Of a stretch of DNA of 53,415 bases, positions 16,572 through 25,420 are shown piece after piece. Position 1 is the first letter of the stretch; every line of letters starts with the position of its first letter. Source of the stretch: Eisenbergiella porci (GTDB lineage Bacteria > Bacillota > Clostridia > Lachnospirales > Lachnospiraceae); NCBI RefSeq assembly GCF_009696275.1, contig NZ_VUMI01000040.1, positions 1 to 53,415 on the forward strand. Direction: 5' to 3'. Both the position numbers and the translations under genes were made by a program. Under the pieces are notes generated by a model, which did no database searches, was not told where the DNA came from, and saw nothing but the letters and a program-made list of their open reading frames with translations.

Positions 16572-17315
16572 TCATTCTGCTTTAGCTCCATGCATTTCAG
16601 AATTTCCGGACGCTTTAAATGGGTTCCTGCGTTCACGGACACCTTCCTTTGTACCGACGATTATCCGGTCGCAGAATTTGTCAAACAGGCCGGTTTCCAA
16701 TACACCCGGTATTCCGCGGACCGCTTTCGCCGCTGTCAGGAAATCAATAATTTCTGAGAAGCTGATGTCCAGTATCCAGTTGCCGTTATCCGTAACAAAC
16801 GGTCTTCCATCCCTCTGACGGCAGGCCGCCGTTCCTCCCAGCCCTTTGACCGCCTCAGCCGCCCAGGCGGAACCAAAGGGCAGGACCTCCGCGGGAAAGG
16901 GGAATGTGCCCAGGCGTTTTACCAGTTTGCTTTCATCCATGATCCAGATCACCTGCTCCGCTCTGCGGGCAACGACTTTTTCCCTGAGAAGCGCGCCTCC
17001 CCCTCCCTTTACCGCACAAAAGCTGTCATCGATTTCATCCACGCCGTCTATCGCCAAATCCACTTTAATCCCGGCTTCCGGACGGATAATGGGAATCCCC
17101 AGTGAAACGGCAAGCTTTTCCGTCGCTTCGGAGGTTACGGCCGCCTGCAGAGTCCTTCCTGCGCGGACCATAGCGCCAACCTCCTGTATGAGATAATATG
17201 CGGTGGAGCCGGTGCCCAGGCCGAGCGTCATCCCGTCGCGGATATATTTAACCGAAGCCAGTGCCGCTGCTTTCTTCAGTTCTTCTTTGTTTTCTACATG
17301 ATTTCTGCTGTCCAT
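16572..17315 (-). CDS. rpiA: Ribose-5-phosphate isomerase A
   Basis: Interconverts ribose 5-phosphate and ribulose 5-phosphate in the pentose phosphate pathway. The start at 17315 has GAAAGGCG upstream, while the longer reading from 17351 has no ribosome site, so a 247-residue protein is preferred. Motifs in order: GLGTGSTAYY (phosphate loop), TSEATEKLA, DLAIDGVDEID (catalytic Asp region) and VKGGGGALLREK (catalytic Glu-Lys region), with IPGVLETGLFDKF near the C-terminus. The length is slightly above the usual 220-235 because of a C-terminal extension of about 20 residues. It is a single gene between a nitrilase relic and a divergent methyltransferase gene. Confidence 0.95.
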   Translation of the reverse strand: MDSRNHVENKEELKKAAALASVKYIRDGMTLGLGTGSTAYYLIQEVGAMVRAGRTLQAAVTSEATEKLAVSLGIPIIRPEAGIKVDLAIDGVDEIDDSFCAVKGGGGALLREKVVARRAEQVIWIMDESKLVKRLGTFPFPAEVLPFGSAWAAEAVKGLGGTAACRQRDGRPFVTDNGNWILDISFSEIIDFLTAAKAVRGIPGVLETGLFDKFCDRIIVGTKEGVRERRNPFKASGNSEMHGAKAE

Positions 17316-17583
17316 ACTGTTTTTCGCCTTTCTGTGAGTCACTTTATTCATTTACTATTGTTCCGTTTTTCATCTGCCCATACTGTAATTATGATTGTTA
17401 CAGTCATAAAAGTCAATTGGTTTTAAGCAAAATTCTGGGGGCCAGTTGATGGGGGCAATTGTTACGCTTTCCTATGCCGTACATTTCCGGTTTGACAAAA
17501 ATAACGGCATTCGTTAGACTGAAACCATAACTGGTCCGTGTAACCCTATAATATTGTTCGTCATATTTATAAGGAGGCCGAAA

Positions 17584-18195
17584 TTGGAAGTACCATTTTG
17601 GGAAGAAACATATAAAGACGATACAGTTTTTACATTTGGCAACCAGCCAAACCAGTCCATTACTGCAATCGAAAACCTGCTGGACAAATCGGGAAGAGTC
17701 CTTGACGTTGGCTGTGGCGACGGAAAAAATTCATTGTATTTGGCTAAACAGGGACTTAGGAATATTGATGCTTTCGATTTGTCGGTAAATGCAATTGAAA
17801 AGCTGCGCCGTTTGGCAGTGGCACACTCTTTAGAAATTAATGCATGGACTGGCAATTTATGCAGTTTTTCCTTTGAAAAAGAATACAGTCTCATAATGTC
17901 ATTTGGGACCTTACATTTTGTAAGTAAGAATGACTGGCACAATTTTATTATGAAATCAAAAAAAGCCACGGAAGTCGGAGGCTTTCATATTATACAGCTG
18001 TTTACGAACCAGGTGCCTCCCTCTCCTGATATTGCACCTTTTGCTATCGGTCTGGCAGATGACGGCGAAATCAGGAAGCTGTATGAGGATTGGGAGATTA
18101 TTGATTTCAGGTCGTATGTTTTTGAAGACGAGCACCTCAATGTTCCCAGGCATCTGCATGCCTCTAACAAAATTACTGCCCGCCGGATAAAGTGA
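17584..18195 (+). CDS. Class I SAM-dependent methyltransferase (TehB-like)
   Basis: The start is placed at the TTG at 17584 because AAGGAGG stands at 17571-17577 with ideal spacing, and no ATG is available; this gives 203 residues. The SAM-binding motif I is VLDVGCGDGKNSLYLA, followed by the acidic end of strand 2 (AFDLSVNAIEKL). Other methyltransferase features are LIMSFGTLHFV and GGFHIIQLF. The N-terminal FWEETYKDDTVFTFG resembles small TehB/tellurite-resistance-type methyltransferases. The substrate cannot be told. The gene stands alone and is followed by a hairpin at 18234. Confidence 0.8.
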   Translation: MEVPFWEETYKDDTVFTFGNQPNQSITAIENLLDKSGRVLDVGCGDGKNSLYLAKQGLRNIDAFDLSVNAIEKLRRLAVAHSLEINAWTGNLCSFSFEKEYSLIMSFGTLHFVSKNDWHNFIMKSKKATEVGGFHIIQLFTNQVPPSPDIAPFAIGLADDGEIRKLYEDWEIIDFRSYVFEDEHLNVPRHLHASNKITARRIK

Positions 18196-18233
18196 GGCCG
18201 CCGTCCTTTTCAGCTTTTTCTTCAAATCACTTA

Positions 18234-18269
18234 AAGCCCCTCCCCGCCAAAGACGGCAGGAAGGGGCTT
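18234..18269. terminator. Hairpin between convergent methyltransferase and flavoenzyme genes
   Basis: AAGCCCCT and AGGGGCTT form the outer stem with a partly paired inner part. It lies 38 bp after the methyltransferase stop and between convergent genes, so it could serve both strands. There is no strong T-run on either side. Confidence 0.5.
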
Positions 18270-18451
18270 CTCTGCTGCAGCTTTATTTCCACTGAATTCT
18301 TTCTGCAGATTTATTTTTGTAGCTTCATTTCTGTGACTTTATTTCTGTAATACCATTTATACTGCCTTACTTGTTATTTGTCCCAACCTCTTTATGGTAT
18401 TACAAACCATCCTTAAAGAAACCGTTCCTCAAACCACCATTTCACATCCGC

Positions 18452-21400
18452 TTATTCCAGACCAAGCTTTTCCTTCAGCTCATTCCAGATATCAAATGCG
18501 GAGAAACGCATCGGTATGCTGTAATCATCCCCACTCCCGTGAACCGGTGTCCACACCTGGGCATAGAACGGGCTCTTGCGGGCCATATCGGCATAGTGCC
18601 AGGTGTTCCGCTGGCATTCCGGACACCAGTGGCCGCCGCGCAGCATGGCGTTGACGCTCATTTTATATTCATGGCCTTCCGAACATCTGAACCGCAGAGG
18701 CGTATAAATATCGGGAATATTTTCATCCAGCAGCTCACAGCCCCTAAACTGCGCAGCCTTCCTGATATCCTCAGCCTGCAGCTCTTCCAGCGCCTTGCCC
18801 TCATCATAGCCGTGATCCATATAAACCGGATTCTCCTCGGAAGGATGGTAAAATTCATATCCTTCCTCCACACTCTTAATCTGCTGCTGTTTTTCTCTGG
18901 ATCCGAAAAATGCATGAATCCAGTCTTCCTGATTATTCTCCAGCATCCAGGAGGTTCCCATTTCTTTATGGCTGATTTTTTCCAGTTTTTCCTTCATGGA
19001 CCGGGTATTGGGCATCATGGCGGCAATCATGGGATTTTTCATCATCGCTTCCATCTCCGCCGTCGCCTCCGCCCGGTAGCTTTCCGGCGGGATTACCCTG
19101 AAATGTAAAATATCATCCAGTAAATCGGAGTCCGTATAATAGTGGCCATGGAAATTGTAAAGCGCACATTTTGTCACGTCAAATACATCCTGGTAACGGA
19201 TTCCCATGGGGCCGAAGCTGAAATTCATCAGCTCCCAATGGGCAAAACGCCAGCCCTTGCCGCTGCTTAAATTATAGGCCTTCCTCCAGAACTCCTCAGG
19301 CACCCAGTCCTCGCAGAGATTGGCCATGCAGATGCCGGATTCCACCGCCGTGCTCCATTCCAGCACGTTATTTGGATTCTGATGGTGCTGGATCGGCTCC
19401 TCGCCCGCTCCCTGATCCGGCGGGTATTGCCCGGTCTGGCGGATGGAAACCCAGTATTTCAGTCCGCTGTCAAACACGGATAACTCGGAAAATACCTTTG
19501 ACATCGCATAATAATCATGGGCGGAAGGATTGATGGGATCTCCGCAGCGCCCCCAGTTCACAGGCACCGGTCTGTCACCAGTCATGGCCACCGTACCCAC
19601 ATAGGCGAATTTCACCTTGTCCGGATCCGGCTGTTCCTTAATGGCTTTAATAATATTCAGGGTGGAGCCGATATTCGTATACAGCGTTTCTTCCGGATAT
19701 TTATCCGCTGCCGGAGATACCATGGCGCCGATGTGCAGCACATAATCCGCACCGGTTACACATTTCAGAATTGTCTCATAATCCTTCATGTCTCCCCAGA
19801 CTACTTCCAGATAAGGATCGGCATTTTTTTTCACAAGCTCTTTATTCTTTGCGGAAGGACGCGCCAGCATGCGGACCACAAATTTCGGTTTTCTTGCAAG
19901 CAGCTGCTTCACCGTTTCAATCCCCATTTTTCCGGTTCCGCCTGTTACAAAAACGGTTTTGGGCGCTTTTGAAATCACCGCACGGTATTCAGGCTGATCA
20001 AATTTAACAGCCGCTTCCTGCGCTTCAAAGGTGGCATTCATCGCACGGCGGGCACGCAGCGCATCCCCTACCTTCACGAAAGCGATGCCTTCATTGCGGC
20101 AGATTTCCTCCAGCGCCGAAGCGTCATTGCTTCTGGAACCAACCGCGACCACCGCATAATCACAGGGGTAAGACTCTTCTTTTCCATCCCTGATTCCATA
20201 CACGCATCCATTATCAATCCGGTTTACCGTGATATCTGTGACTGTTACAATTCCACGTTTTGCAATTTCTTCCATCACACAGATTTTACGGACAGGCCCG
20301 ATATCAGCGCATACCTCCGGCAGCATTTCCAGGACGGTAACCTTGCAGCCGCTTTCCGCAAGATATTCCGCCGCTTCCATACCCACAAGACCGCCGCCGA
20401 TTACCACGGCAGCACCGGAAACCTTCACCTTTCCGCCCAGCACCTGATGGGAGTTCACCACATTTTCCCCATCTGCGCCCGGAATTCTCAGGCTGATGGG
20501 TGAGGAACCAATTGCGCAGATTACGGTATGCGGCTTTTCCTCTGCGATTAGTTCAGGGGTTACCGGCGTATTCAGATGCACCTCAATCCCCGCTCTTTTC
20601 ACCTGCAACGCCATGGAAAGCATGGCCGCCTTCATTTCCTGTTTGCGGGGCGCTTCCCCTGCCAGCAGGAACTGTCCGCCAAGATGATCGCTGCTTTCAT
20701 AAATCACCGGCCTGGCGCTGCGTTCCTTCAATACAAGCGCCGCCTGCATCCCGGCAATTCCGCCGCCTGCGATAAGCACCTTCTCCGGATCTTTACAGGG
20801 AACCGGCGTCATCTCCGCTTCCAGGCCTACCGCCGGATTTCTCAGGCAGGTGATGTGAGGCATATCCAAATTGGAAAAACCGTCATAGCAGCCCTGATCA
20901 CAGCCTACACAGGTTACGATGTCCTCTCTTCTTCCTGCCTTTGCCTTGCTGCAGAATTCAGGATCCGCCAGCTGTCCCCGGCCGATAACCACCATATCCA
21001 CCTTGTCTTCTTCCAGAATCTGTTCCGCCAGCTCCGGCGTATTGATTCTGCCGACGCCAACTGTCAGCATGCCTGTTTCTTTCCTGATATATGCCGCATT
21101 GTCAATATTGAAGCCGCAGGGCAGATCAAGGGAAGGCACCTCATATTTCAAAGCCGGCGTTATTATATTTCCTCTGGAAATATCCAGGACATCCACGCCT
21201 GCTTCCTTTGCCCATTTGCAAAACTGCGCCACTTCTTCTATTGTCAGCCCGTTTTCCAGATAATCATCATGCGCATCTATTCTCATGAAAACCGGCATGT
21301 CCGCAGGGACCGCACTGCGGATGGCGCGGATGGCTTCCAGCGGGAAACGCGCCCTGTTTTCCAGGGATCCGCCATATTCATCCGTCCGATGGTTGATTCC

Positions 21401-21925
21401 GCCCGACAGGAAGGAATGAGGCAGATAGTTATGCGCGCAGTGGAACTCCACACAGTCAAAGCCCGCTTCTGCAGCCCTTGCCGCCGCTTTGCCAAAACAG
21501 TCCGCTATGTAATGGATCTGTTCCACGCTGATACCGGGCAGTGTAAGCTCCGCCGACACCGGCATGTCAGAAGCTACATACATCACTGCGGCCGGATCAA
21601 AGCTTACGGCAATGCTTCCCTGCCAAAGCTGGATCCCCGCCTTGCCCCCCGCTTCATGAATGGCATCCGTCAGCTTCTTCAGCCCCGGAATATACTTATC
21701 CTCTGCAATGGAAAGAAACTGCTTGGGGGAGCTTAACGGCTCCACACTGGCTACCTCCACCATATTCAGTCCGTTTCCGCCCTTCACCCTGGCAACATGA
21801 TATCGGATCAGCTTATCCGTCACCATTTTATGATCGCTCATACGGGTACCCATTGCGGGCAGGATAACACGGTTTTTCAGCTCCATCCCTTTGATCCTGA
21901 TGGGAGAAAATAATTTTTCATACAT
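18452..21925 (-). CDS. Old-yellow-enzyme-type flavin/Fe-S/FAD oxidoreductase fused to an SDR and a zinc ribbon
   Basis: 1157 residues from an ATG with AAGGAGG upstream. Residues 1-330 are an FMN-binding TIM barrel of the NADH:flavin oxidoreductase family (SPIRIKGMELKNRVILPAM, HCAHNYLPHSFLSG, TDEYGGSLENR). Cys339, 342, 346 and 360 (CVGCDQGC...C) bind the 4Fe-4S cluster. Residues 382-650 hold the FAD loop (IAGGGIAGM) and the NAD(P) loop (VIGGGLVGMEAAEYL). This BaiCD/BaiH- and 2,4-dienoyl-CoA-reductase-like part would normally end near 660. Here it continues into an extended SDR: VFVTGGTGKMG (658-668) with catalytic Y806 and K810. A C-terminal Cys/His ribbon follows (C1081, H1085, CPEC 1101-1104). 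The substrate is unknown; steroid, bile acid or enoate reduction is a guess from the family. It is divergent from the MerR gene. Confidence 0.85.
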   Translation of the reverse strand: MYEKLFSPIRIKGMELKNRVILPAMGTRMSDHKMVTDKLIRYHVARVKGGNGLNMVEVASVEPLSSPKQFLSIAEDKYIPGLKKLTDAIHEAGGKAGIQLWQGSIAVSFDPAAVMYVASDMPVSAELTLPGISVEQIHYIADCFGKAAARAAEAGFDCVEFHCAHNYLPHSFLSGGINHRTDEYGGSLENRARFPLEAIRAIRSAVPADMPVFMRIDAHDDYLENGLTIEEVAQFCKWAKEAGVDVLDISRGNIITPALKYEVPSLDLPCGFNIDNAAYIRKETGMLTVGVGRINTPELAEQILEEDKVDMVVIGRGQLADPEFCSKAKAGRREDIVTCVGCDQGCYDGFSNLDMPHITCLRNPAVGLEAEMTPVPCKDPEKVLIAGGGIAGMQAALVLKERSARPVIYESSDHLGGQFLLAGEAPRKQEMKAAMLSMALQVKRAGIEVHLNTPVTPELIAEEKPHTVICAIGSSPISLRIPGADGENVVNSHQVLGGKVKVSGAAVVIGGGLVGMEAAEYLAESGCKVTVLEMLPEVCADIGPVRKICVMEEIAKRGIVTVTDITVNRIDNGCVYGIRDGKEESYPCDYAVVAVGSRSNDASALEEICRNEGIAFVKVGDALRARRAMNATFEAQEAAVKFDQPEYRAVISKAPKTVFVTGGTGKMGIETVKQLLARKPKFVVRMLARPSAKNKELVKKNADPYLEVVWGDMKDYETILKCVTGADYVLHIGAMVSPAADKYPEETLYTNIGSTLNIIKAIKEQPDPDKVKFAYVGTVAMTGDRPVPVNWGRCGDPINPSAHDYYAMSKVFSELSVFDSGLKYWVSIRQTGQYPPDQGAGEEPIQHHQNPNNVLEWSTAVESGICMANLCEDWVPEEFWRKAYNLSSGKGWRFAHWELMNFSFGPMGIRYQDVFDVTKCALYNFHGHYYTDSDLLDDILHFRVIPPESYRAEATAEMEAMMKNPMIAAMMPNTRSMKEKLEKISHKEMGTSWMLENNQEDWIHAFFGSREKQQQIKSVEEGYEFYHPSEENPVYMDHGYDEGKALEELQAEDIRKAAQFRGCELLDENIPDIYTPLRFRCSEGHEYKMSVNAMLRGGHWCPECQRNTWHYADMARKSPFYAQVWTPVHGSGDDYSIPMRFSAFDIWNELKEKLGLE

Positions 21926-22072
21926 AAGTTCCGTCCTCCTTTTCTTATATCTTATATTGTAAACTATTCATAATCTGTACAGTCAATGGTGTTTTTTTAT
22001 TCAGATTTTGTTATAATTAACAGAAGATTTGCACATGAAATGTATTTTTATCCACAATATGCCTTTCGAAAA

Positions 22073-22091
22073 CTGTTCACCTGGTGTACAG
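22073..22091. promoter_or_regulatory. 19-bp dyad, candidate MerR-type operator
   Basis: CTGTTCAC, three bases, GTGTACAG: eight-base arms with one mismatch. It lies in the 287-bp divergent region between the flavoenzyme gene and the MerR-like regulator gene. MerR regulators bind dyads of this size in long-spacer promoters. Assignment is by position only. Confidence 0.4.
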
Positions 22092-22212
22092 TTTCCGGTA
22101 GAGGGCCGGATCATGTGCAGAGAGAAATATTCTGTGGTGAAGGCTTTTGCACCGGGCGGACGGTAACGTTTGCACCGGACGGCAGCTTTTTTTGATAAAG
22201 GAAGGAGTATCC

Positions 22213-23238
22213 ATGAGAATTAAGGAAGTGATTGAAAAAACCGGATTATCCAGGAGAACCATCCAATTCTATATCTCACAGAAACTGATCATGCCAAGAG
22301 AAGATCCGGTAAACGGATATCATGATTTTTCGGACGAGGACGTGCGCAATCTCATTATTATTTCACGGCTGCGCAGGCTGGATTTTCCCGTTTCCGATAT
22401 CCGCCACATCCTTCGTTTCCCAGGAACTGCTTCCTACTATTTCTACCGGCAAATCGACACTCTGACGAAACGGATTGACACCATGCGGCGGAATGTGGAC
22501 ATCCTTGCCCGCTATTTTGAAAATGATCCTGCCCCCATCGACTGCGATTCCCTTGCCGCGAGCCTGAGGCTCATGGAATCCTATGAAGAAAAGAAGGCTG
22601 CCGCTGATGATTTTACGGAGCTGGACAAGAGAATCATCCCTCTTTTTATATGGACGCCCTATCTTTCCGGAACCCGCAGTGAATACCAGGAATTCATCTG
22701 GAGCAAAATTTCCCGGAAGGTAATTGAGGATTATCAGCCTTTCCTGCGCAGTATGAAGTACATCATTTCTGCCCTTACGCCGGAACAGCTCACCTACAGC
22801 AGCGAAAAAACAGCGCAGCAGGCTGAAATTATAGCGTCCTTAAAGCATGACAGCCTTCCTGCCCATGCTGCCTGCATGCTGGAGCAAATTGATGCTTTTC
22901 TCCGGGACAGCGCCCTTGTGGAAAAATGGAACCTCGTCTATCCGCCGCTGATTTATCCGCTTCTGACAATCGGATATTCCGAACTGAGCAGTATGATGTT
23001 TGAACTGAACAGTGATTATGAGCGTTTTTATAATAATATCTGTGTTCTATGCGGCTTAATCTGGAACCTGCTGCAGACAACAGAACATGGGACACGGATT
23101 TATGAGGAAATCGCAGAGAAACTTCTTCCCATTAACTGGGAGCAGAATGGGAAAGGGGAGCTTGAACGGATGACCGTATTTGCGTTCAGCCCCTATGCCC
23201 TGCTGGAAAAAGAAGACATTAAAAAGCTGTTATTTTGA
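22213..23238 (+). CDS. MerR-family transcriptional regulator with a large effector domain
   Basis: 341 residues from the ATG at 22213, preceded by AAGGAG. The N-terminus is a winged helix-turn-helix of the MerR family: IKEVIEKTGLSRRTIQFYIS, NGYHDFSDEDVRNL and FPVSDIRHILRF. The remaining 240 residues contain coiled helical segments and no domain I recognise; they presumably sense a ligand. It is divergently transcribed from the flavin oxidoreductase-SDR gene, which suggests that it controls that gene. It is followed 82 bp later by a ROK kinase gene in the same direction. Confidence 0.85.
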   Translation: MRIKEVIEKTGLSRRTIQFYISQKLIMPREDPVNGYHDFSDEDVRNLIIISRLRRLDFPVSDIRHILRFPGTASYYFYRQIDTLTKRIDTMRRNVDILARYFENDPAPIDCDSLAASLRLMESYEEKKAAADDFTELDKRIIPLFIWTPYLSGTRSEYQEFIWSKISRKVIEDYQPFLRSMKYIISALTPEQLTYSSEKTAQQAEIIASLKHDSLPAHAACMLEQIDAFLRDSALVEKWNLVYPPLIYPLLTIGYSELSSMMFELNSDYERFYNNICVLCGLIWNLLQTTEHGTRIYEEIAEKLLPINWEQNGKGELERMTVFAFSPYALLEKEDIKKLLF

Positions 23239-23320
23239 AGGATTTTACCGTAACAGTCCGGCAGTTGAACTGTTACTATTTTCCTTCTGTTAAAATAAAA
23301 AACAAACGAGGAGTATTACT

Positions 23321-24211
23321 ATGCAGAAAAACCTTTCACTTTCCATTGACATCGGCGGTACCTCCGCCAAATATGCTTATGTCACGGCAGACGGAAAGCT
23401 CACCGGGAAAGATTCCTTTCCCACCTCCGGCCTGAAAAACCTGGATGAATTCTATCAGCACCTGCTGCCTGTTATCGATAAGGCTATTGCCTGCGGCGCC
23501 GTAAATGTAGGGCTGTCCTGTCCGGGCTTTATCCAATCGGACGGACTGTGCATGGGCGGCGTTGAGAATCTGCCCTATCTTAAAGGCGTGAATATTCCTG
23601 AATTCCTCCGGCAACATAATCCGTCTCTCAAGGTGTCTATTATGAACGACGGTACTGCCGCCGCTTTAGGGGAGTACTGGCTGGGCAGCGGCCAGGGCAG
23701 CCGTGTCCTGCTGTGCATCACCCTGGGAACCGGTATCGGCAGCGCCCTGATTCTGGATGGCAGGCCATATCTTGGCAGCCATTTTCAGAGCGGGGAAATC
23801 GGCTACAGTGATTATTCCTCCTCTGAAGAATACCTGGAAATCAATTATTCCACCCTGGGAATTCTCAGAAGGGCCTCGGAGCTTACCGGCGAACAGCTCG
23901 ACGGCTTTGCCTTTATCCAGCGCGTCCGTGACAATGATCCCTGCTGCCTCCGGCTGTTGGAGGACTGGACCGAAAAGCTGGGCCGTATCCTGGCGAACAA
24001 TATCCTGATGCTTGACCCTGACAGGGTGGTAATCGGCGGCGGCATTTCAAAGCAAAGCGACATCCTGATTCCTCTCCTGGAAAAACATACAAACCGCCAG
24101 CTTCCGCCCCAGTACCGACAGCTGGCCGAAATTGTTCCCGCCAGGCTCGCCAATGATGCCGGCCTGTTCGGCGCTGTAAAACCGTTTTATGAAACGGGTA
24201 TGGATGCGTGA
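23321..24211 (+). CDS. ROK-family sugar kinase/protein
   Basis: 296 residues from the ATG at 23321, with GAGGAG upstream. The phosphate-1 motif SIDIGGTSAKYAYV opens the protein. The ATP- and sugar-binding segments follow: VGLSCPGFIQ, VSIMNDGTAAALGEYW (catalytic Asp region), ITLGTGIGSALI and DPDRVVIGGGIS. The ROK zinc-binding cluster CxCGxxGC is missing, and the usual GEIGH appears as GEIGY. It therefore belongs to the zinc-less branch, and its sugar specificity is unknown. It probably phosphorylates a hexose or amino sugar. A good terminator hairpin follows at 24359. Confidence 0.9.
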   Translation: MQKNLSLSIDIGGTSAKYAYVTADGKLTGKDSFPTSGLKNLDEFYQHLLPVIDKAIACGAVNVGLSCPGFIQSDGLCMGGVENLPYLKGVNIPEFLRQHNPSLKVSIMNDGTAAALGEYWLGSGQGSRVLLCITLGTGIGSALILDGRPYLGSHFQSGEIGYSDYSSSEEYLEINYSTLGILRRASELTGEQLDGFAFIQRVRDNDPCCLRLLEDWTEKLGRILANNILMLDPDRVVIGGGISKQSDILIPLLEKHTNRQLPPQYRQLAEIVPARLANDAGLFGAVKPFYETGMDA

Positions 24212-24358
24212 CGCTGCTTTGACGATTTGCCAGCGCTGCCGTGGTTTAAATAGAAAACGTCAGGGCTTATGGCAAAGCCAGCCAGAAGGCAGTTCTTTGC
24301 ATCCACCAGCCTAACCAGCCAAACAAACAGGTGCTTCCCGCCGCCGTTCTAAAAATGC

Positions 24359-24390
24359 CTCACTCCCCGCTCCCGGAGTGAGACATTTTT
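24359..24390 (+). terminator. Rho-independent terminator after the ROK gene
   Basis: CTCACTCC and GGAGTGAG pair perfectly around an eight-base loop, followed by ACATTTTTA. It lies 148 bp after the ROK stop and next to a convergent gene. Confidence 0.75.
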
Positions 24391-24392
24391 AT

Positions 24393-25270
24393 TCAGCCAG
24401 ATCTGTCAACCTCCTGTCCTGCAGGAGGCGTTCCCCTTCGTTTCCTTCCCAACGGGCAGTCAAAGAGTTTTTGCTGCGCAGGAGTGATGATGTCCGCCGC
24501 CGGCGTCTCGCTCCCGTCCGGCCAGACAATATGCAGGATTCCCTCTCTCCAGATACGCCCCGGACGCGATATGGTCATGGCCGGCACTGTTTTTTCCTCC
24601 AGCGCACAAGCGCAGGCGCGGTGGGCCCATCCAGAAGGACACTCATATATCCCCAGAGCGAATAGGCCAAAACAGGAGGAAGCGCCTCCCCCGCCCTGAG
24701 GCGCCGCCGATAGTTTTCCGCCTGCTGAGGATCGTACTTTTGTGCGCTCTGCGCAGGATAGAGATAACAGGGGAAACAGGGAAGCACACGATGCTTATCT
24801 GAATCATAGTATTCCGACGTCGCTTTGAATGACGTCAATGACTCCGGTACATCCCAGAAGAAATGCCCGTCACCATCGGTTGGATAATAATCCGAATAGG
24901 ACAATACATAAATTCCCGGCTGGAGCAGTCCAAGGACCGGCCTCACCCGCTCCAGCGCATCCGCAAGTCCGGCATATGGCTTATCCAATGCAGCCCGGAC
25001 CGAATAGATTTCCCTGCAATCCTCCGGTATCCCGTAACCCGCCGCCAGCATACTCTCACAGGTAGGGGAGCCGTTGGCCTGTATCCTGAGCAGCGGGGTT
25101 TCGCCCAGATACAGGATAGAGCGATAATCCGCTTCGCATCCTCTGGCTTCTTTTTCCGGCTCAAACCAGTCCATGCTTAATCTCCCGCGGCTGCCCCGCA
25201 CAGCAAGAAGCAGATGCTCCGAGGGAAATGCCGCCAAACACCCCCAATTACCTCTATCTTTTCTTTTTGA
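24393..25270 (-). pseudogene. Unknown protein gene with a frameshift in an A-run
   Basis: The minus-strand frame reads CLAAFPSEHLLLAVRGSRG, WFEPEKEARGCEADYRSIL, GIYVLSYSDYYPTDGDGHFF and LAYSLWGYMSVLLDGPTAP, then meets a TGA at 24575. Shifting the frame at the AAAAAA run near 24596 restores ISRPGRIWREGILHIVW and SETPAADIITPAQQKLFDC, to a TGA at 24393. The joined product is about 290 residues. I do not recognise it. No ribosome site or Met was found near the expected N-terminus: upstream of about 25285 the frame runs into a decayed copy of recQ sequence, so the native start has been lost or is non-standard. Confidence 0.6.
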
Positions 25271-25286
25271 AACAGCATAATATCCC

Positions 25287-25392
25287 TCTCCTTCGCCATT
25301 TCCATAGCACCGTCTCATCCTCCCCAGGATAAGCTTTTACTTCCCGGTAAGCTTCACGATGGCATATTCCTCCTTGGTGACGACAGATATCC
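25287..25392 (-). repeat. Decayed duplicate of an internal recQ segment
   Basis: About 105 bp (for example AGGATAAGCTTTTACTTCCC, then GGTAAGCTTCACGATGGC) match the recQ interior at about 26229-26335 at roughly 80-85 percent by eye. Two single-base gaps would shift the frame. The copy lies just downstream of recQ, in the same orientation, and is clearly a relic. Confidence 0.8.
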
Positions 25393-25420
25393 GGTCCGCT
25401 GTACAGAAGAATGCAATGAT

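Noticed and set aside
16439-16642. 67-codon minus-strand frame overlapping the 3' end of rpiA
   Set aside because: Out of frame with RpiA, no ribosome site and no recognisable motif.
17554-17583. Upstream TTG start for the methyltransferase
   Set aside because: The AAGGAGG at 17571 lies inside that extension and points to the TTG at 17584.
20576-21736. 386-codon frame antisense to the flavoenzyme gene
   Set aside because: No ribosome site or recognisable domain; the opposite strand encodes clear FMN, FAD and NAD motifs over the same bases.
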